NCBI GenBank assembly: GCA_018828825.1
Contig: JAHJUV010000123.1
Location: forward strand, 1-27,302
DNA: 27,302 bases
From: Planctomycetota bacterium
GTDB taxonomy: Bacteria; Planctomycetota; Phycisphaerae; Sedimentisphaerales; UBA12454
Direction: 5' to 3'
Made by a program: the position numbers and the translations under genes. This document shows, piece after piece, positions 1 through 7,921 of the stretch. The notes under the pieces were generated by a model. That model was not told the DNA's origin. It searched no databases and worked only from the letters and a program-made list of their open reading frames with translations. The first letter of the stretch is position 1. Each line of letters begins with the position of its first letter.

Positions 1-83
1 CGGATTCCACCGCCATCGTTCAGCAGAGCTATCGCTCGCTGCCTGCGTCGCTGAAGTTCTTTTACTGTTCCTTTTGGTCTCAT
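1..83 (-). mobile_element. IS630-type transposase, N-terminal fragment, cut by window edge
   Basis: On the minus strand an ATG at 83-81 opens a frame that stays open to position 1. It reads MRPKGTVKELQRRRQRAIAL followed by LNDGGGIR. This strongly resembles the start of the helix-turn-helix domain of IS630-family transposases, which often begin MRPKGT..EL.RRR.RA. Only 28 residues are visible, so it cannot be told whether the element is complete. No terminal inverted repeat could be recognised in the gap 84-291, and the region just upstream of the ATG has no convincing ribosome binding site. The call is from motif memory, not a search. Confidence 0.5.
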
Positions 84-291
84 ACATAATATTATCGGCT
101 AATACAGGCTCGTTCCTTTACTTTTTCAAAAGTCAATAATATACAGATACTCTTACTCTCGCGAAACTTGTATACACTGGAATTCTTATAATCTTTATGA
201 GTTGGCATTTATGCTATTACCAACTCTTCGCTTGTCCACTTTTTCGGGGGAAGAATAACATGTCCTGCTTCAATGGGAATTTATCACAACA

Positions 292-1710
292 CTAGTATTT
301 GTTTTTCTTGAAAACAGTATATATAACAAGTTTTGTAAACAAAAAAGGGGCTTTGTAGAAATTTTTTGCAAAAGATACAGCCATTGAATAAATCATTACA
401 AAATTCAATACTGATTTGATAAACATCCTTTTTGCAATATGCTCCATTTCATTTATATCCTTAAAATCTTTTAACCTTATCCAAGGCGATTCTTTGCCAA
501 TACCCCAATCACCAACCAAACAGCCGGAACGCTTTGCTTCTTCATATACTTTTGTTCCCGGCAGAGGACTAAGTACATGAAATCTAAGTCCCGTAGGTCG
601 AGCAATCTTAACAAACTTTTCCGTTTCGCGAAGTGTTTGCCTGTTCTCTCCGGGATAAAACAAAATCATATCTCCAAAACATTTTATTCCCGCTTTTTTA
701 GTCAACTTACAAGCCTTGATATTTTGCTCGACGGTAGTTCCCTTATTAAACATATCCAACATGCTCTGGGAGCCTGATTCAAAACCATATACGATGGAAT
801 TTACCCCGGCCTTTTTCATTTTTTTTAACAACTCCTCATCTACCATATTCACCCGGCTTCTAACTTTAAAGTCACAGCGAAATTTCTCTTCTATCAAGTA
901 ATCTAAAATTTTTGAACATCTACCCTTTTCAATGGTAAATGAATCATCCATAATTTGGATAGACTGAGGGGCTATATTTTTGTAAATCCACCTTATTTCT
1001 TTAATTACGTTTTCAGGAGACCTGCTTCGATATTTTTTACATACTTTAAAACAAAAACTGCACTGATACGGACATCCTCTGCTTGTCATTATTATATCGC
1101 CGGGAATGCCATACATTATTGAACCGTACTTGTTGTTCGAGTAATTTGCCATCAAGGTTTCTCTATCGGGAAACGGGATGTCATCAAGGTTCATAAGTAT
1201 ATCCGCATCTTCAGTTTGAAAAATTTCTCCGGAATCATGATTACGAAAACAGATACCTCTAACTTGATCAAAAGGCAACCCATTACGAATGTTATGAATT
1301 AAATTATATAAAGTAATTTCTCCTTCGCCTCGCACCACAAAATCACATTCCGGAATCTCCTCCATCGTTTCTTTTGGCATAACCGTGGGATGCGGTCCAC
1401 CTAAAACAATATAAGCCGATTTAAACCGTTCTTTTATTAATTTGCATAAAACTGCAATATCTGTGATTTCGCGGGAAAACAGAGTCATCCCTATTATGTC
1501 TGGGCCAAAATCATTTATTTCATCGCATAGTTTTTTTATATAGGGATTCTCTAAGGAAATTGCCGCGATATTAGTCCTGTCTTCGCATTTATCAAGCAAT
1601 TCTACTTTTACTCCTTTAGATTTCAAAAAAGAGGATAAATACATAAGGGATAAAGGCGGACTCGTACCCCCACTGGCATCAATAAAAGGCCTTAATAGTA
1701 ATGTTTTCAT
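292..1710 (-). CDS. B12-binding domain radical SAM protein
   Basis: This is a 472-residue class B type radical SAM protein of unknown substrate. Residues 1-135 form a Rossmann-like cobalamin-binding domain, with the LGGPHPTV stretch near 103-110 and RGEGE near 127-131 typical of this family. The radical SAM core follows, with its 4Fe-4S ligands in CPYQCSFC (C213, C217, C220). The C-terminal 60 residues are hydrophobic and basic and look like a membrane-associating tail (FVMIYSMAVSFAKNFY). Such proteins often methylate or rearrange unactivated carbons in lipid or natural-product pathways, but nothing here identifies the substrate. The gene stands alone, is visibly richer in A and T than its neighbours, and is the only intact gene in the window ending in TAG, all of which suggests acquisition by transfer. 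The ATG at 1710 has only a weak ribosome binding site. Confidence 0.85.
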   Translation of the reverse strand: MKTLLLRPFIDASGGTSPPLSLMYLSSFLKSKGVKVELLDKCEDRTNIAAISLENPYIKKLCDEINDFGPDIIGMTLFSREITDIAVLCKLIKERFKSAYIVLGGPHPTVMPKETMEEIPECDFVVRGEGEITLYNLIHNIRNGLPFDQVRGICFRNHDSGEIFQTEDADILMNLDDIPFPDRETLMANYSNNKYGSIMYGIPGDIIMTSRGCPYQCSFCFKVCKKYRSRSPENVIKEIRWIYKNIAPQSIQIMDDSFTIEKGRCSKILDYLIEEKFRCDFKVRSRVNMVDEELLKKMKKAGVNSIVYGFESGSQSMLDMFNKGTTVEQNIKACKLTKKAGIKCFGDMILFYPGENRQTLRETEKFVKIARPTGLRFHVLSPLPGTKVYEEAKRSGCLVGDWGIGKESPWIRLKDFKDINEMEHIAKRMFIKSVLNFVMIYSMAVSFAKNFYKAPFLFTKLVIYTVFKKNKY

Positions 1711-1753
1711 ATACGCTTAAAACCTAAAAATTTAATATGTTTCCTTAAAATAC

Positions 1754-2083
1754 TCATTTATCTACCAATTGCTTGATCGAAAAGAGCCGGTTGTATGGAA
1801 CAATAGCTACAACCGATCTATTGATGATATATTTACTGATGAAAAATAACGATCTTCTTCGTTGCGGGTGATTTACAAATCTGAGGTAGCGATGGATAAA
1901 CATAGGAGTACTCTTTCCCATTGATGAGATAGAGACCCCAAGCTTCCATAAAACATATGGCAGCGATAGTTGATCCCGTTTTGCACCTTGAGAATATTCC
2001 AGCCACCAGTATTCCATGATTTTACTGACTCTATCCGTGTTCCGCCGAAGTATCACACCTGCTTCGTATAATCCATTATTCAC
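1754..2083 (-). pseudogene. DUF616 (TOD1/MUCI70) glycosyltransferase-like protein, C-terminal remnant
   Basis: About 109 codons remain. The stretch GLYEAGVILRR, then a WW pair near residues 26-27 and KRDQLSLPYVLWKLG matches the C-terminal signature of DUF616 proteins, which are found in polysaccharide and glycan loci. The normal N-terminal half is absent: upstream in this frame the sequence loses similarity at once and hits a stop at about 2147-2149. The apparent GTG start (2083) overlaps the TGA of the UPF0210 remnant in a GTGA arrangement, probably by chance at a junction between two unrelated fragments. The fragment is probably not functional. The family call is by motif recognition. Confidence 0.55.
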
Positions 2084-2289
2084 TGGATAGTCCTCGCGGC
2101 TATATCGGCGTATTGATTTAAGCGTTTGCCCATTTCTGCCAGCCGTTTATAAATCCTTTTATTAAACGCGGCCGGATTCCTGTCCATACAGTCTTTCAGA
2201 TTGACACCGAGCGTAACGGTTCTTATATCGAAATTCTGCTCGATAGTCATCTTTACCGTTTCAAAAACCTCTTCAACCGATATTCTCAT
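2080..2289 (-). pseudogene. UPF0210 (DUF711, PFL-like) protein, N-terminal remnant
   Basis: The frame starts at an ATG at 2289-2287 preceded by an AAAGGAACGG ribosome binding site, and encodes about 69 residues beginning MRISVEEVFETVKM and containing NFDIRTVTLGVNLKDC. This matches the start of UPF0210 proteins, which are normally about 450 residues. The frame ends in TGA at 2080-2082, where it runs into the DUF616 remnant, so more than 80% of the gene is missing. The same frame is open further upstream to 2451, but those codons look like leader sequence: they include the 2393-2413 hairpin and overlap the opposite-strand HNH gene. Confidence 0.55.
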
Positions 2290-2392
2290 AATCCGTTCCT
2301 TTATGTTAATAAGGCTGAACCAAGCCATTAATGTACCTAAAATCAGGACAGCGGCAACAATAATCTGGGGGCGTTTTCGTTTTTGAAGACGA

Positions 2393-2413
2393 CCCCCAAC
2401 ATAAAGTTGGGGG
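2393..2413. repeat. Palindromic repeat, TTTAG-CCCCC family (inverted copy)
   Basis: CCCCCAAC (2393-2400) and GTTGGGGG (2406-2413) form a perfect 8-bp stem with loop ATAAA. Read on the minus strand it runs AGCCCCCAAC-loop-GTTGGGGGT, the same pattern as the hairpins at 23165, 25601 and 25636. No T-run follows on either strand, so it is not a typical intrinsic terminator. It abuts the apparent start of the HNH gene. Confidence 0.75.
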
Positions 2414-2414
2414 C

Positions 2415-2939
2415 TTGGGGACGGCGGGGAATCCGAAAATCCTGAACTCAACGCTGATACTGACCAAAGACGGACAGGTGTATGCCAGAGACAAAAAAAC
2501 GAGGAAAACTACCGCACTTGCGAGGATAGTTATGAAAGCAAAGAAAGGACAAATAGTGGACCACAGGAACAGGGACCCGCTGGATAATTGCAGGAGCAAT
2601 TTGCGAATCGCAACGCATCGGCAAAATATGCTTAACCGGATTTTGAAAAGCTCGACAGGATTTATCGGGGTACACACGAGGAAAAATAAAAGAGGCGAAA
2701 AGATTTACTGCGCCGCATACATATCCGAAAAGAGACGGCACAGTTTCTACAGTCCACTTACGCCTTTCGGGCTGGTACTGGCGGCAGCGGCAAGAGATAA
2801 ATTCATACTCGAAAACGGAGACGAAGAATACGCGCCGCTGAATTTTGGGATATTCAAGAAAGAGCCTTTCAGGAGTCTTCTGCTAAACGGCGATTTGTAC
2901 GAGATACGAAAAGATGGCAGGACAGGTGAAAAAAGGTGA
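2415..2939 (+). CDS. HNH endonuclease with AP2-like DNA-binding region
   Basis: This 174-residue protein carries an HNH nuclease motif of the homing-endonuclease type. H50 lies in GQIVDHRNRD, N58/N62 in LDNCRSNLRIA, and the closing histidine H68 in THRQN. It is followed by an AP2/ERF-like segment, STGFIGVHTRKNKRGEKIY (residues 80-98). Proteins of this build are usually encoded by free-standing homing nucleases or mobile introns, and act on double-stranded DNA. The start is uncertain: TTG at 2415 follows a hairpin by one base, there is no clear ribosome binding site, and relatives usually carry 30 or more extra N-terminal residues. The N-terminus may therefore have been cut when the hairpin arrived. 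The gene converges with the PAP2 gene, leaving 17 bp. Confidence 0.75.
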   Translation: MGTAGNPKILNSTLILTKDGQVYARDKKTRKTTALARIVMKAKKGQIVDHRNRDPLDNCRSNLRIATHRQNMLNRILKSSTGFIGVHTRKNKRGEKIYCAAYISEKRRHSFYSPLTPFGLVLAAAARDKFILENGDEEYAPLNFGIFKKEPFRSLLLNGDLYEIRKDGRTGEKR

Positions 2940-2956
2940 ATCAGGAAGATTTGGGC

Positions 2957-3751
2957 TTAAAATCTCTTTGCCAAAGCGATTCCCGCCGATGGTTTGGCGT
3001 GAAGCGTCGTAACAAGCGGCTGGACCTTGAATCCGGCAAATTCGATTTGTTTATTTTCGCCCGCAATCGCGTGGCCGACGACATAACCGAGCACGCTGCC
3101 GAACAAGACATCGCTTGCCCAGTGGTCGCCGGAATCCATCATACGATAACCTACAAAACCGGCGGCCAGGTATGCGGGTATTCCGACTTTTGGGCCGTAA
3201 AATTCATGAAGAACCGAAGCGACACAAAAGGAACTCGCTGTGTGGCCGCTTGGCCAGGCCCAGTTTTTGCCATTGGGAGTATGGTTTTGAACTATGCCTT
3301 TGAGCATTAATGTCGTTACGCTGGTAACACCCAAAGCCCTCAACATAACCCAGCTTCGCTGGACATTCAAATCGTCCTTATTTTTTGCGGCCATCCAATA
3401 CCAAATTCCGGTAGCAGCAAAATGGATGCCTGGATTACCCGCCAGGTCAGTGATATGGTCCAAATCTTTCGGAATGGAACGATGGTCTCTGAAATTGTCG
3501 GCAATTGTATCATCGGCTTTGTCGTGCAGCGTGATGCTTCCGCCGCCAGCTAAAAGCAAAAGGAGTAAATTGTCACTGTTGAAATATGTTTTTTTTGCAT
3601 CGTCAAAAGAGACTTTTAAATACCTGGCGACATCCTGTTTGAAAACACCGGTAGCAGGGACACAGTAGTTGGCGTCATTTGGTTCGGCAGAAAAAAGGGG
3701 GCAATTAAAACTCAAAAGGACAAGAACAAACACTATGAATCTGAAATTCAT
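2957..3751 (-). CDS. PAP2-superfamily phosphatase, exported
   Basis: This 264-residue protein starts with a signal peptide (MNFRFIVFVLVLLSFN, cleavage near SAEP). The PAP2 phosphatase signatures are K151 with TP at 158-159, PSGH at 167-170 and R203...H210...D214. Family members dephosphorylate lipid phosphates such as undecaprenyl or phosphatidylglycerol phosphate, in the periplasm or membrane. Two oddities: the first motif has Thr where the usual KxxxxxxRP arginine stands, and the third has six rather than five residues between Arg and His. The catalytic His pair is kept. The ATG at 3751 is chosen because it lies right after the guaA stop with a GGGA ribosome binding site and opens the signal peptide. 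An ATG at 3763 inside guaA would also be in frame. Translational coupling to guaA is likely. Confidence 0.85.
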   Translation of the reverse strand: MNFRFIVFVLVLLSFNCPLFSAEPNDANYCVPATGVFKQDVARYLKVSFDDAKKTYFNSDNLLLLLLAGGGSITLHDKADDTIADNFRDHRSIPKDLDHITDLAGNPGIHFAATGIWYWMAAKNKDDLNVQRSWVMLRALGVTSVTTLMLKGIVQNHTPNGKNWAWPSGHTASSFCVASVLHEFYGPKVGIPAYLAAGFVGYRMMDSGDHWASDVLFGSVLGYVVGHAIAGENKQIEFAGFKVQPLVTTLHAKPSAGIALAKRF

Positions 3752-3753
3752 TG

Positions 3754-5295
3754 TTATTCCCATTCAATTGTGGCAGGCGGTTTTGAACTTATATCATAAA
3801 CGACACGGTTAATGCCGCGAACTTCGTTTATTATTCTGTTTGCGATAAGCCCAAGCACATCATAAGGGATTCTCGAAAAATCGGCGGTCATAAAATCTGT
3901 CGTATCGACGGAACGAATCGCAATAATATTATCATAACTGCGTTCATCGCCCATAACGCCTACGGTCGCTACCGGCAGGAGCACGGCAAGAGTCTGTGAG
4001 ACTTTTCTGTACAAACCGGCGGCTTTAATCTCGTCAATAAGTATTTCGTCAGCTTCCCTTAGGACCTTAAGTCTTTTTTCGGTAATTTCGCCGATAATTC
4101 GCACAGCAAGGCCCGAGCCTGGGAACGGATGCCGCCAGACGATATGCTGCGGCAGGCCGAGATATTCTCCGAGGAGGCGAACTTCGTCCTTGAACAAATC
4201 TCGCAGCGGCTCAATTAATTCGAAGCCCAATTCTGCGGGCAGGCCGCCGACATTGTGATGAAGTTTTATGTTCGCGGCCAAATTGCCGTCCTTATTGCCG
4301 GACTCGATTACATCAGGATAAAGCGTGCCCTGAGCAAGAAACTTTGCGTCAGGAATTTTCTTCGCTTCCGACTTGAAGGCCTCGATGAATTCACGGCCGA
4401 TGATTTTTCTTTTCTCCTGCGGGTCGGTAACGCCTTTAAGCTCAGTGAGGAATTGTCTGCTCCAGTCGACAACGTGCAGGTCGATATGAAAATGGTCCCT
4501 GAACGTGGTTTCGACCTGCTGTTTTTCATTTTTTCGTAATAAGCCGTTATCGACGAATATGCATTTAAGTCTGTCGCCGATGGCCTTATGGACAAGTGCC
4601 GCGGTAATAGCCGAATCCACTCCGCCGCTAAAGCCGCAGATGACAGTGCCGGTTTTTGCCTGGGTGCGGATTTTTTCAATCGTCTGCTCGGCAAAATCCT
4701 TCATTTGCCAGTCGCCGGAGCATTTGCAGATATCATACAGGAAATTTTTCATCATCACATCGCCTTTGGGCGTATGACTTACTTCGGGATGGAACTGCAG
4801 GCCGTAGAATTTTTTGTTTTTATTCCGTACCGCCGCATACGGGCAGGTTTTTGTTTTTGCAATGGTCTCGAAATCCTTACCAAGATTTTCGGCCTGGTCG
4901 CCGTGACTCATCCAGACAGTTGCGCTGTCGCCGAGGCCGGCGAATAAATCCTTGGAATCGGTGATTGATATGACCACTCTGCCGTATTCTCTCGCATTGG
5001 CGGATTTGATTTTTGCGCCGAGCACCTTGCAGCCCCACTGCATACCGTAGCAGATGCCGAGAATTGGAACGCCGAGGTCGAAAATCTTTTCATCACAGGT
5101 CGGGGCGCTGGGAGCATAGACGCTTGCAGGCCCACCGGAAAGGATTATGCCCTTGAGGCCTTTGATTTGCGAAAGCTGTTTTGCGCTGATACCGGGTTGA
5201 TGAATTATCGAATATACGTTGTGTTCGCGAACTCGCCGCGCGATTAATTGGCCATACTGGCTGCCAAAATCAACAATGACGATTGTTTCGCTCAT
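3754..5295 (-). CDS. guaA: GMP synthase (glutamine-hydrolysing)
   Basis: The enzyme converts XMP to GMP with glutamine and ATP, the last step of guanine nucleotide synthesis. All expected parts are present in 513 residues, the usual family length. The class I glutamine amidotransferase domain carries the triad C82 (in GICYGMQ), H169 and E171 (in FHPEV). The ATP pyrophosphatase P-loop is SGGVDS at 223-228, and the dimerisation/XMP-binding C-terminus ends in KPPATIEWE. It lies downstream of guaB on the same strand, separated by a 165-bp gap that holds a palindromic repeat. The PAP2 gene begins immediately after its stop. Confidence 0.98.
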   Translation of the reverse strand: MSETIVIVDFGSQYGQLIARRVREHNVYSIIHQPGISAKQLSQIKGLKGIILSGGPASVYAPSAPTCDEKIFDLGVPILGICYGMQWGCKVLGAKIKSANAREYGRVVISITDSKDLFAGLGDSATVWMSHGDQAENLGKDFETIAKTKTCPYAAVRNKNKKFYGLQFHPEVSHTPKGDVMMKNFLYDICKCSGDWQMKDFAEQTIEKIRTQAKTGTVICGFSGGVDSAITAALVHKAIGDRLKCIFVDNGLLRKNEKQQVETTFRDHFHIDLHVVDWSRQFLTELKGVTDPQEKRKIIGREFIEAFKSEAKKIPDAKFLAQGTLYPDVIESGNKDGNLAANIKLHHNVGGLPAELGFELIEPLRDLFKDEVRLLGEYLGLPQHIVWRHPFPGSGLAVRIIGEITEKRLKVLREADEILIDEIKAAGLYRKVSQTLAVLLPVATVGVMGDERSYDNIIAIRSVDTTDFMTADFSRIPYDVLGLIANRIINEVRGINRVVYDISSKPPATIEWE

Positions 5296-5409
5296 AAATC
5301 AACTACGAATGAACATAGTACGGCAAAAAGCCGCAACTGAAATCCTAATATCTAAATCCTAAACAATATCAAATTACCAAAACCTAAATGTTCAAAACAG
5401 AAACCGGAG

Positions 5410-5450
5410 ATTGCTTCGTCGTCCCGATTAAATCGGGACTCCTCGCAATG
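5410..5450. repeat. Palindromic repeat between guaB and guaA
   Basis: GTCCCGATT (5421-5429) and AATCGGGAC (5431-5439) form an inner hairpin, enclosed by ATTGC (5410-5414) and GCAAT (5445-5449). Elements of the type ATTGCTTCGTC...CTCGCAATGAC are common dispersed repeats in many environmental bacterial genomes. The adjoining 5340-5395 is A/T-rich, with repeated CCTAAA-like words. The element sits right behind the guaB stop but lacks a T-run in the guaB direction. Confidence 0.75.
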
Positions 5451-5460
5451 ACCCTTTTTA

Positions 5461-6930
5461 TCAGTCTTCGAGCATTTCTCTCATTGAGTAGTTTGGCGAT
5501 TCTTTTGTAATCAAAATATCGTGCGGGTGCGATTCATTGACGCCAGCGGCACTGATGCGGACGAATTTTGCTTTCGTTCGAAGCTGTTCGATTGTGGGCG
5601 TTCCGCAATAACCCATTCCAGCCCTGAGGCCTCCGACGAGCTGATAGACGAAATCACTCAACGTTCCACGATAAGGCACCCTTCCTTCGACGCCTTCGGG
5701 GACGAGCTTCTCCTTGCTGGTGGAACTACTTTGGCCGTACCTGTCGGCAGAGCCTTTGACCATCGCACCGAGCGAACCCATTCCGCGATATTCCTTGAAT
5801 TGTCTTCCTTTATATATGACCAAGAGACCGGGGCTTTCGGCAAGACCTGCAAGAAGCGAGCCGAGCATAACGCTCGAAGCACCTGCGGCAAGGGCCTTTG
5901 TAATATCGCCGCTGAATCTTATCCCGCCATCAGCGATGATTGGAATATTATGTTTTTCGGCAGCAGATGCACAGGCCATAATCGCAGTAATCTGCGGGAC
6001 GCCGACACCGCTGATTATTCTTGTCGTGCATATTGCACCGGGTCCGATTCCGACCTTGACGGCATTGACGCCGGCTTTGATTAAATCTTCTGTCGCCTCG
6101 GCGGTTGCAACATTTCCGGCAATTACGTCTATTTTGTGATTTTTCTTTATCTCTTTTACCGTGTCGATGACATTTTGCGAATGGCCGTGAGCGGTATCGA
6201 CTACAATTACATCGACCTCGGCTTTTATCAACGCCTCGATTCTTTCAAAATCCTTTACGCCGACGGCGGCACCGACTCTTAATCTGCCGCGGGAATCTCT
6301 GACGGCGTTTGGAAACTGCTGATAACGGTCGATGTCCCGCATCGTAATCAGGCCAGCAAGCTCGCCTTGGCCGTTGACGAGCAATAGTTTTTCGACCTTG
6401 TGTTTTTGCAGAATATCCTTGGCCTGTTCGAGGGTCGTATCTGCCGGGGCCTTGATGACATCCTTTGTCATAACCTCGCTGATTTTGACGCTGTCGTCCC
6501 TGAGGAATTTCAGGTCGCGGTGCGTAAGTATGCCGACGACTTTTTTGCCGTCGATAATTGGAATGCCGGAGATGTTTTGTTCTGTCATTACCTCGCGTGC
6601 CTGCAGTACGGTCTGGTTCGAGGTCAGAACAACCGGGTCGAGAACAACGCCGTTTTCGCTGCGTTTTACCTTGGCCACTTCTCTGCACTGGGCCTCGATG
6701 GAGAGGTTTTTATGAATCGTTCCGATACCGCCTTCCTGAGACAGTGCAATGGCAAGGGCCGAGGTGGTAACGGTGTCCATCGCGGCTGAGACTATGGGGA
6801 TGTTGATTTTAATATTGTTCGTAAGTCTTGTCGAGGTATCGGCTTGGGATGGCACAAAATCGCTCTTGGCAGGGACAAGCAGGCAGTCGTCGAATGTAAT
6901 CCCTTCTAAAAAAATTCTGTCTTTATGCAT
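5461..6930 (-). CDS. guaB: IMP dehydrogenase
   Basis: It oxidises IMP to XMP with NAD+, the committed step of guanine nucleotide synthesis and the partner reaction to guaA downstream. The length of 489 residues is typical of bacterial enzymes. The TIM barrel is split by two CBS domains at about 95-205 (GIPIIDGKKVVGILTHRDL and KLLLVNGQGELAGLITMRD). The catalytic loop GIGPGAICTTR has Cys301, followed by the mobile flap region with a Tyr-Arg-Gly-Met segment and SADRYGQ. The start has a good ribosome binding site (GGAGGT five bases ahead) and a strong promoter lies at 6992-7019. The CBS pair suggests allosteric control by purine nucleotides, as known for the family. Confidence 0.98.
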   Translation of the reverse strand: MHKDRIFLEGITFDDCLLVPAKSDFVPSQADTSTRLTNNIKINIPIVSAAMDTVTTSALAIALSQEGGIGTIHKNLSIEAQCREVAKVKRSENGVVLDPVVLTSNQTVLQAREVMTEQNISGIPIIDGKKVVGILTHRDLKFLRDDSVKISEVMTKDVIKAPADTTLEQAKDILQKHKVEKLLLVNGQGELAGLITMRDIDRYQQFPNAVRDSRGRLRVGAAVGVKDFERIEALIKAEVDVIVVDTAHGHSQNVIDTVKEIKKNHKIDVIAGNVATAEATEDLIKAGVNAVKVGIGPGAICTTRIISGVGVPQITAIMACASAAEKHNIPIIADGGIRFSGDITKALAAGASSVMLGSLLAGLAESPGLLVIYKGRQFKEYRGMGSLGAMVKGSADRYGQSSSTSKEKLVPEGVEGRVPYRGTLSDFVYQLVGGLRAGMGYCGTPTIEQLRTKAKFVRISAAGVNESHPHDILITKESPNYSMREMLED

Positions 6931-6991
6931 TGCTACCTCCGTGAAAATCAGATCTATCCGCCGCAGGTGGACTGGATTGTTTAAGTTGAAT

Positions 6992-7019
6992 AGTATAATG
7001 ACTTTAGGCCGATAGTCAA
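6992..7019 (-). promoter_or_regulatory. sigma-70 type promoter for guaB
   Basis: On the minus strand TTGACT (7019-7014) and TATACT (6997-6992) are separated by 16 bp, each one or two bases from the consensus. Transcription would start near 6985 and give a leader of about 55 nt to the guaB start codon. The promoter abuts the left end of the inverted-repeat element at 7021-7130. Confidence 0.6.
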
Positions 7020-7020
7020 C

Positions 7021-7130
7021 CCCGCACCTTCTAAAATATTCAGAAATATATATTGAAAAACCATAAAAATAACAGCTTGATTATATCATATATATCAAAC
7101 GCGAAAATCGAATAAAAAGAAAGGTGCGGG
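7021..7130. repeat. 110-bp element with 10-bp terminal inverted repeats (MITE-like)
   Basis: CCCGCACCTT (7021-7030) and AAGGTGCGGG (7121-7130) are perfect inverted repeats flanking 90 bp of very A/T-rich sequence. That sequence contains a near-palindrome, TTGATTATAT/ATATATATCAA, around 7077-7099. The trinucleotide AAC stands on both sides and could be a short target duplication. No coding capacity is seen. It lies between the hisA stop and the guaB promoter. Confidence 0.5.
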
Positions 7131-7154
7131 AACAAAGGAATTTCGGTCTGGGTT

Positions 7155-7883
7155 TTAATCGTTTTTACTACAGACATTTCTGGCATCGGCAAGGTTTAAA
7201 GTGCCCTCGTAGAGGGCCCTGCCAACGATGGCGGCTGAAATTACCTTAGTTTCGGCAAGTTTCCGGATATCCTCAATAGTTGTTACGCCGCCGGCGGCGA
7301 TAACCGGCAGACTTATAGCTTCGGCAAGGACTTTTGTCCTGTCGATATTCGGGCCGGAAAGCATTCCATCCTTATTAATATCGGTATAGATAATCGCGTC
7401 GAGCGGAAGCTGGGCCGCCTTTTTCGCAAAATCAAGCAATTCATGAGAACTGTCTTTCTCCCAGCCATCGGTTGCGATTCTTGTTCCTCTTGCATCGAGA
7501 CTCAGCACTATTTTGCCGGCGAACTCCTTTACAACTTCGCTGAACCATTCGAAATCGCTGACGGCCTTTGTTCCGAGTATGACCCTTGCCGTGCCCATCT
7601 CGAGAATTTTTGTAATTGTATCTCTGTCTCGGATTCCTCCGCCGACCTGGATTTTCAAACCCTTTGCGGATTGAACAATATCACGAATGGCATCTATGTT
7701 GACGCATTTGCCGATTTTTGCTCCGTCGAGGTCGATGATGTGCAGCCATTCGGCGCCTGCCTGTTTGAATTCAACGGCTTTTTTGGCCGGGTCGTCTTCG
7801 TAATTAATATAGCGGTTGTATTCGCCCTGAACGAGCCGAACACATCTGCCACCTAACAAGTCTATAGCCGGTATTACGTACAT
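7155..7883 (-). CDS. hisA: ProFAR isomerase (histidine biosynthesis)
   Basis: HisA performs the Amadori isomerisation of ProFAR to PRFAR, the fourth step of histidine synthesis, in the cytoplasm. The 242-residue TIM barrel has the two phosphate-binding half-barrel repeats (QVGGGIR at 79-85 and IAAGGVTT later). The catalytic aspartates are D8 (PAIDLLGG) and D130 (LSLDARG), with YTDINKDG at 166-173. It is not followed by other his genes here, so the pathway must be dispersed. The start has AAAGG nine bases upstream. A 211-bp gap with two stem-loops separates it from the U32 gene upstream. Confidence 0.96.
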   Translation of the reverse strand: MYVIPAIDLLGGRCVRLVQGEYNRYINYEDDPAKKAVEFKQAGAEWLHIIDLDGAKIGKCVNIDAIRDIVQSAKGLKIQVGGGIRDRDTITKILEMGTARVILGTKAVSDFEWFSEVVKEFAGKIVLSLDARGTRIATDGWEKDSSHELLDFAKKAAQLPLDAIIYTDINKDGMLSGPNIDRTKVLAEAISLPVIAAGGVTTIEDIRKLAETKVISAAIVGRALYEGTLNLADARNVCSKND

Positions 7884-7921
7884 CCCTGATAACCTTTATA
7901 AAATTTATTAATTTCCGGCCT

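Noticed and set aside
2290..2451. N-terminal extension of the UPF0210 frame, with a hydrophobic stretch resembling a membrane segment
   Set aside because: A good ribosome binding site stands directly before the ATG at 2289 and family members start there; the extension runs through a repeat hairpin.
5521..6084. Long plus-strand frames opposite guaB, guaA, mfd and tkt
   Set aside because: They are antisense shadows of well-recognised genes with no protein-like features of their own.
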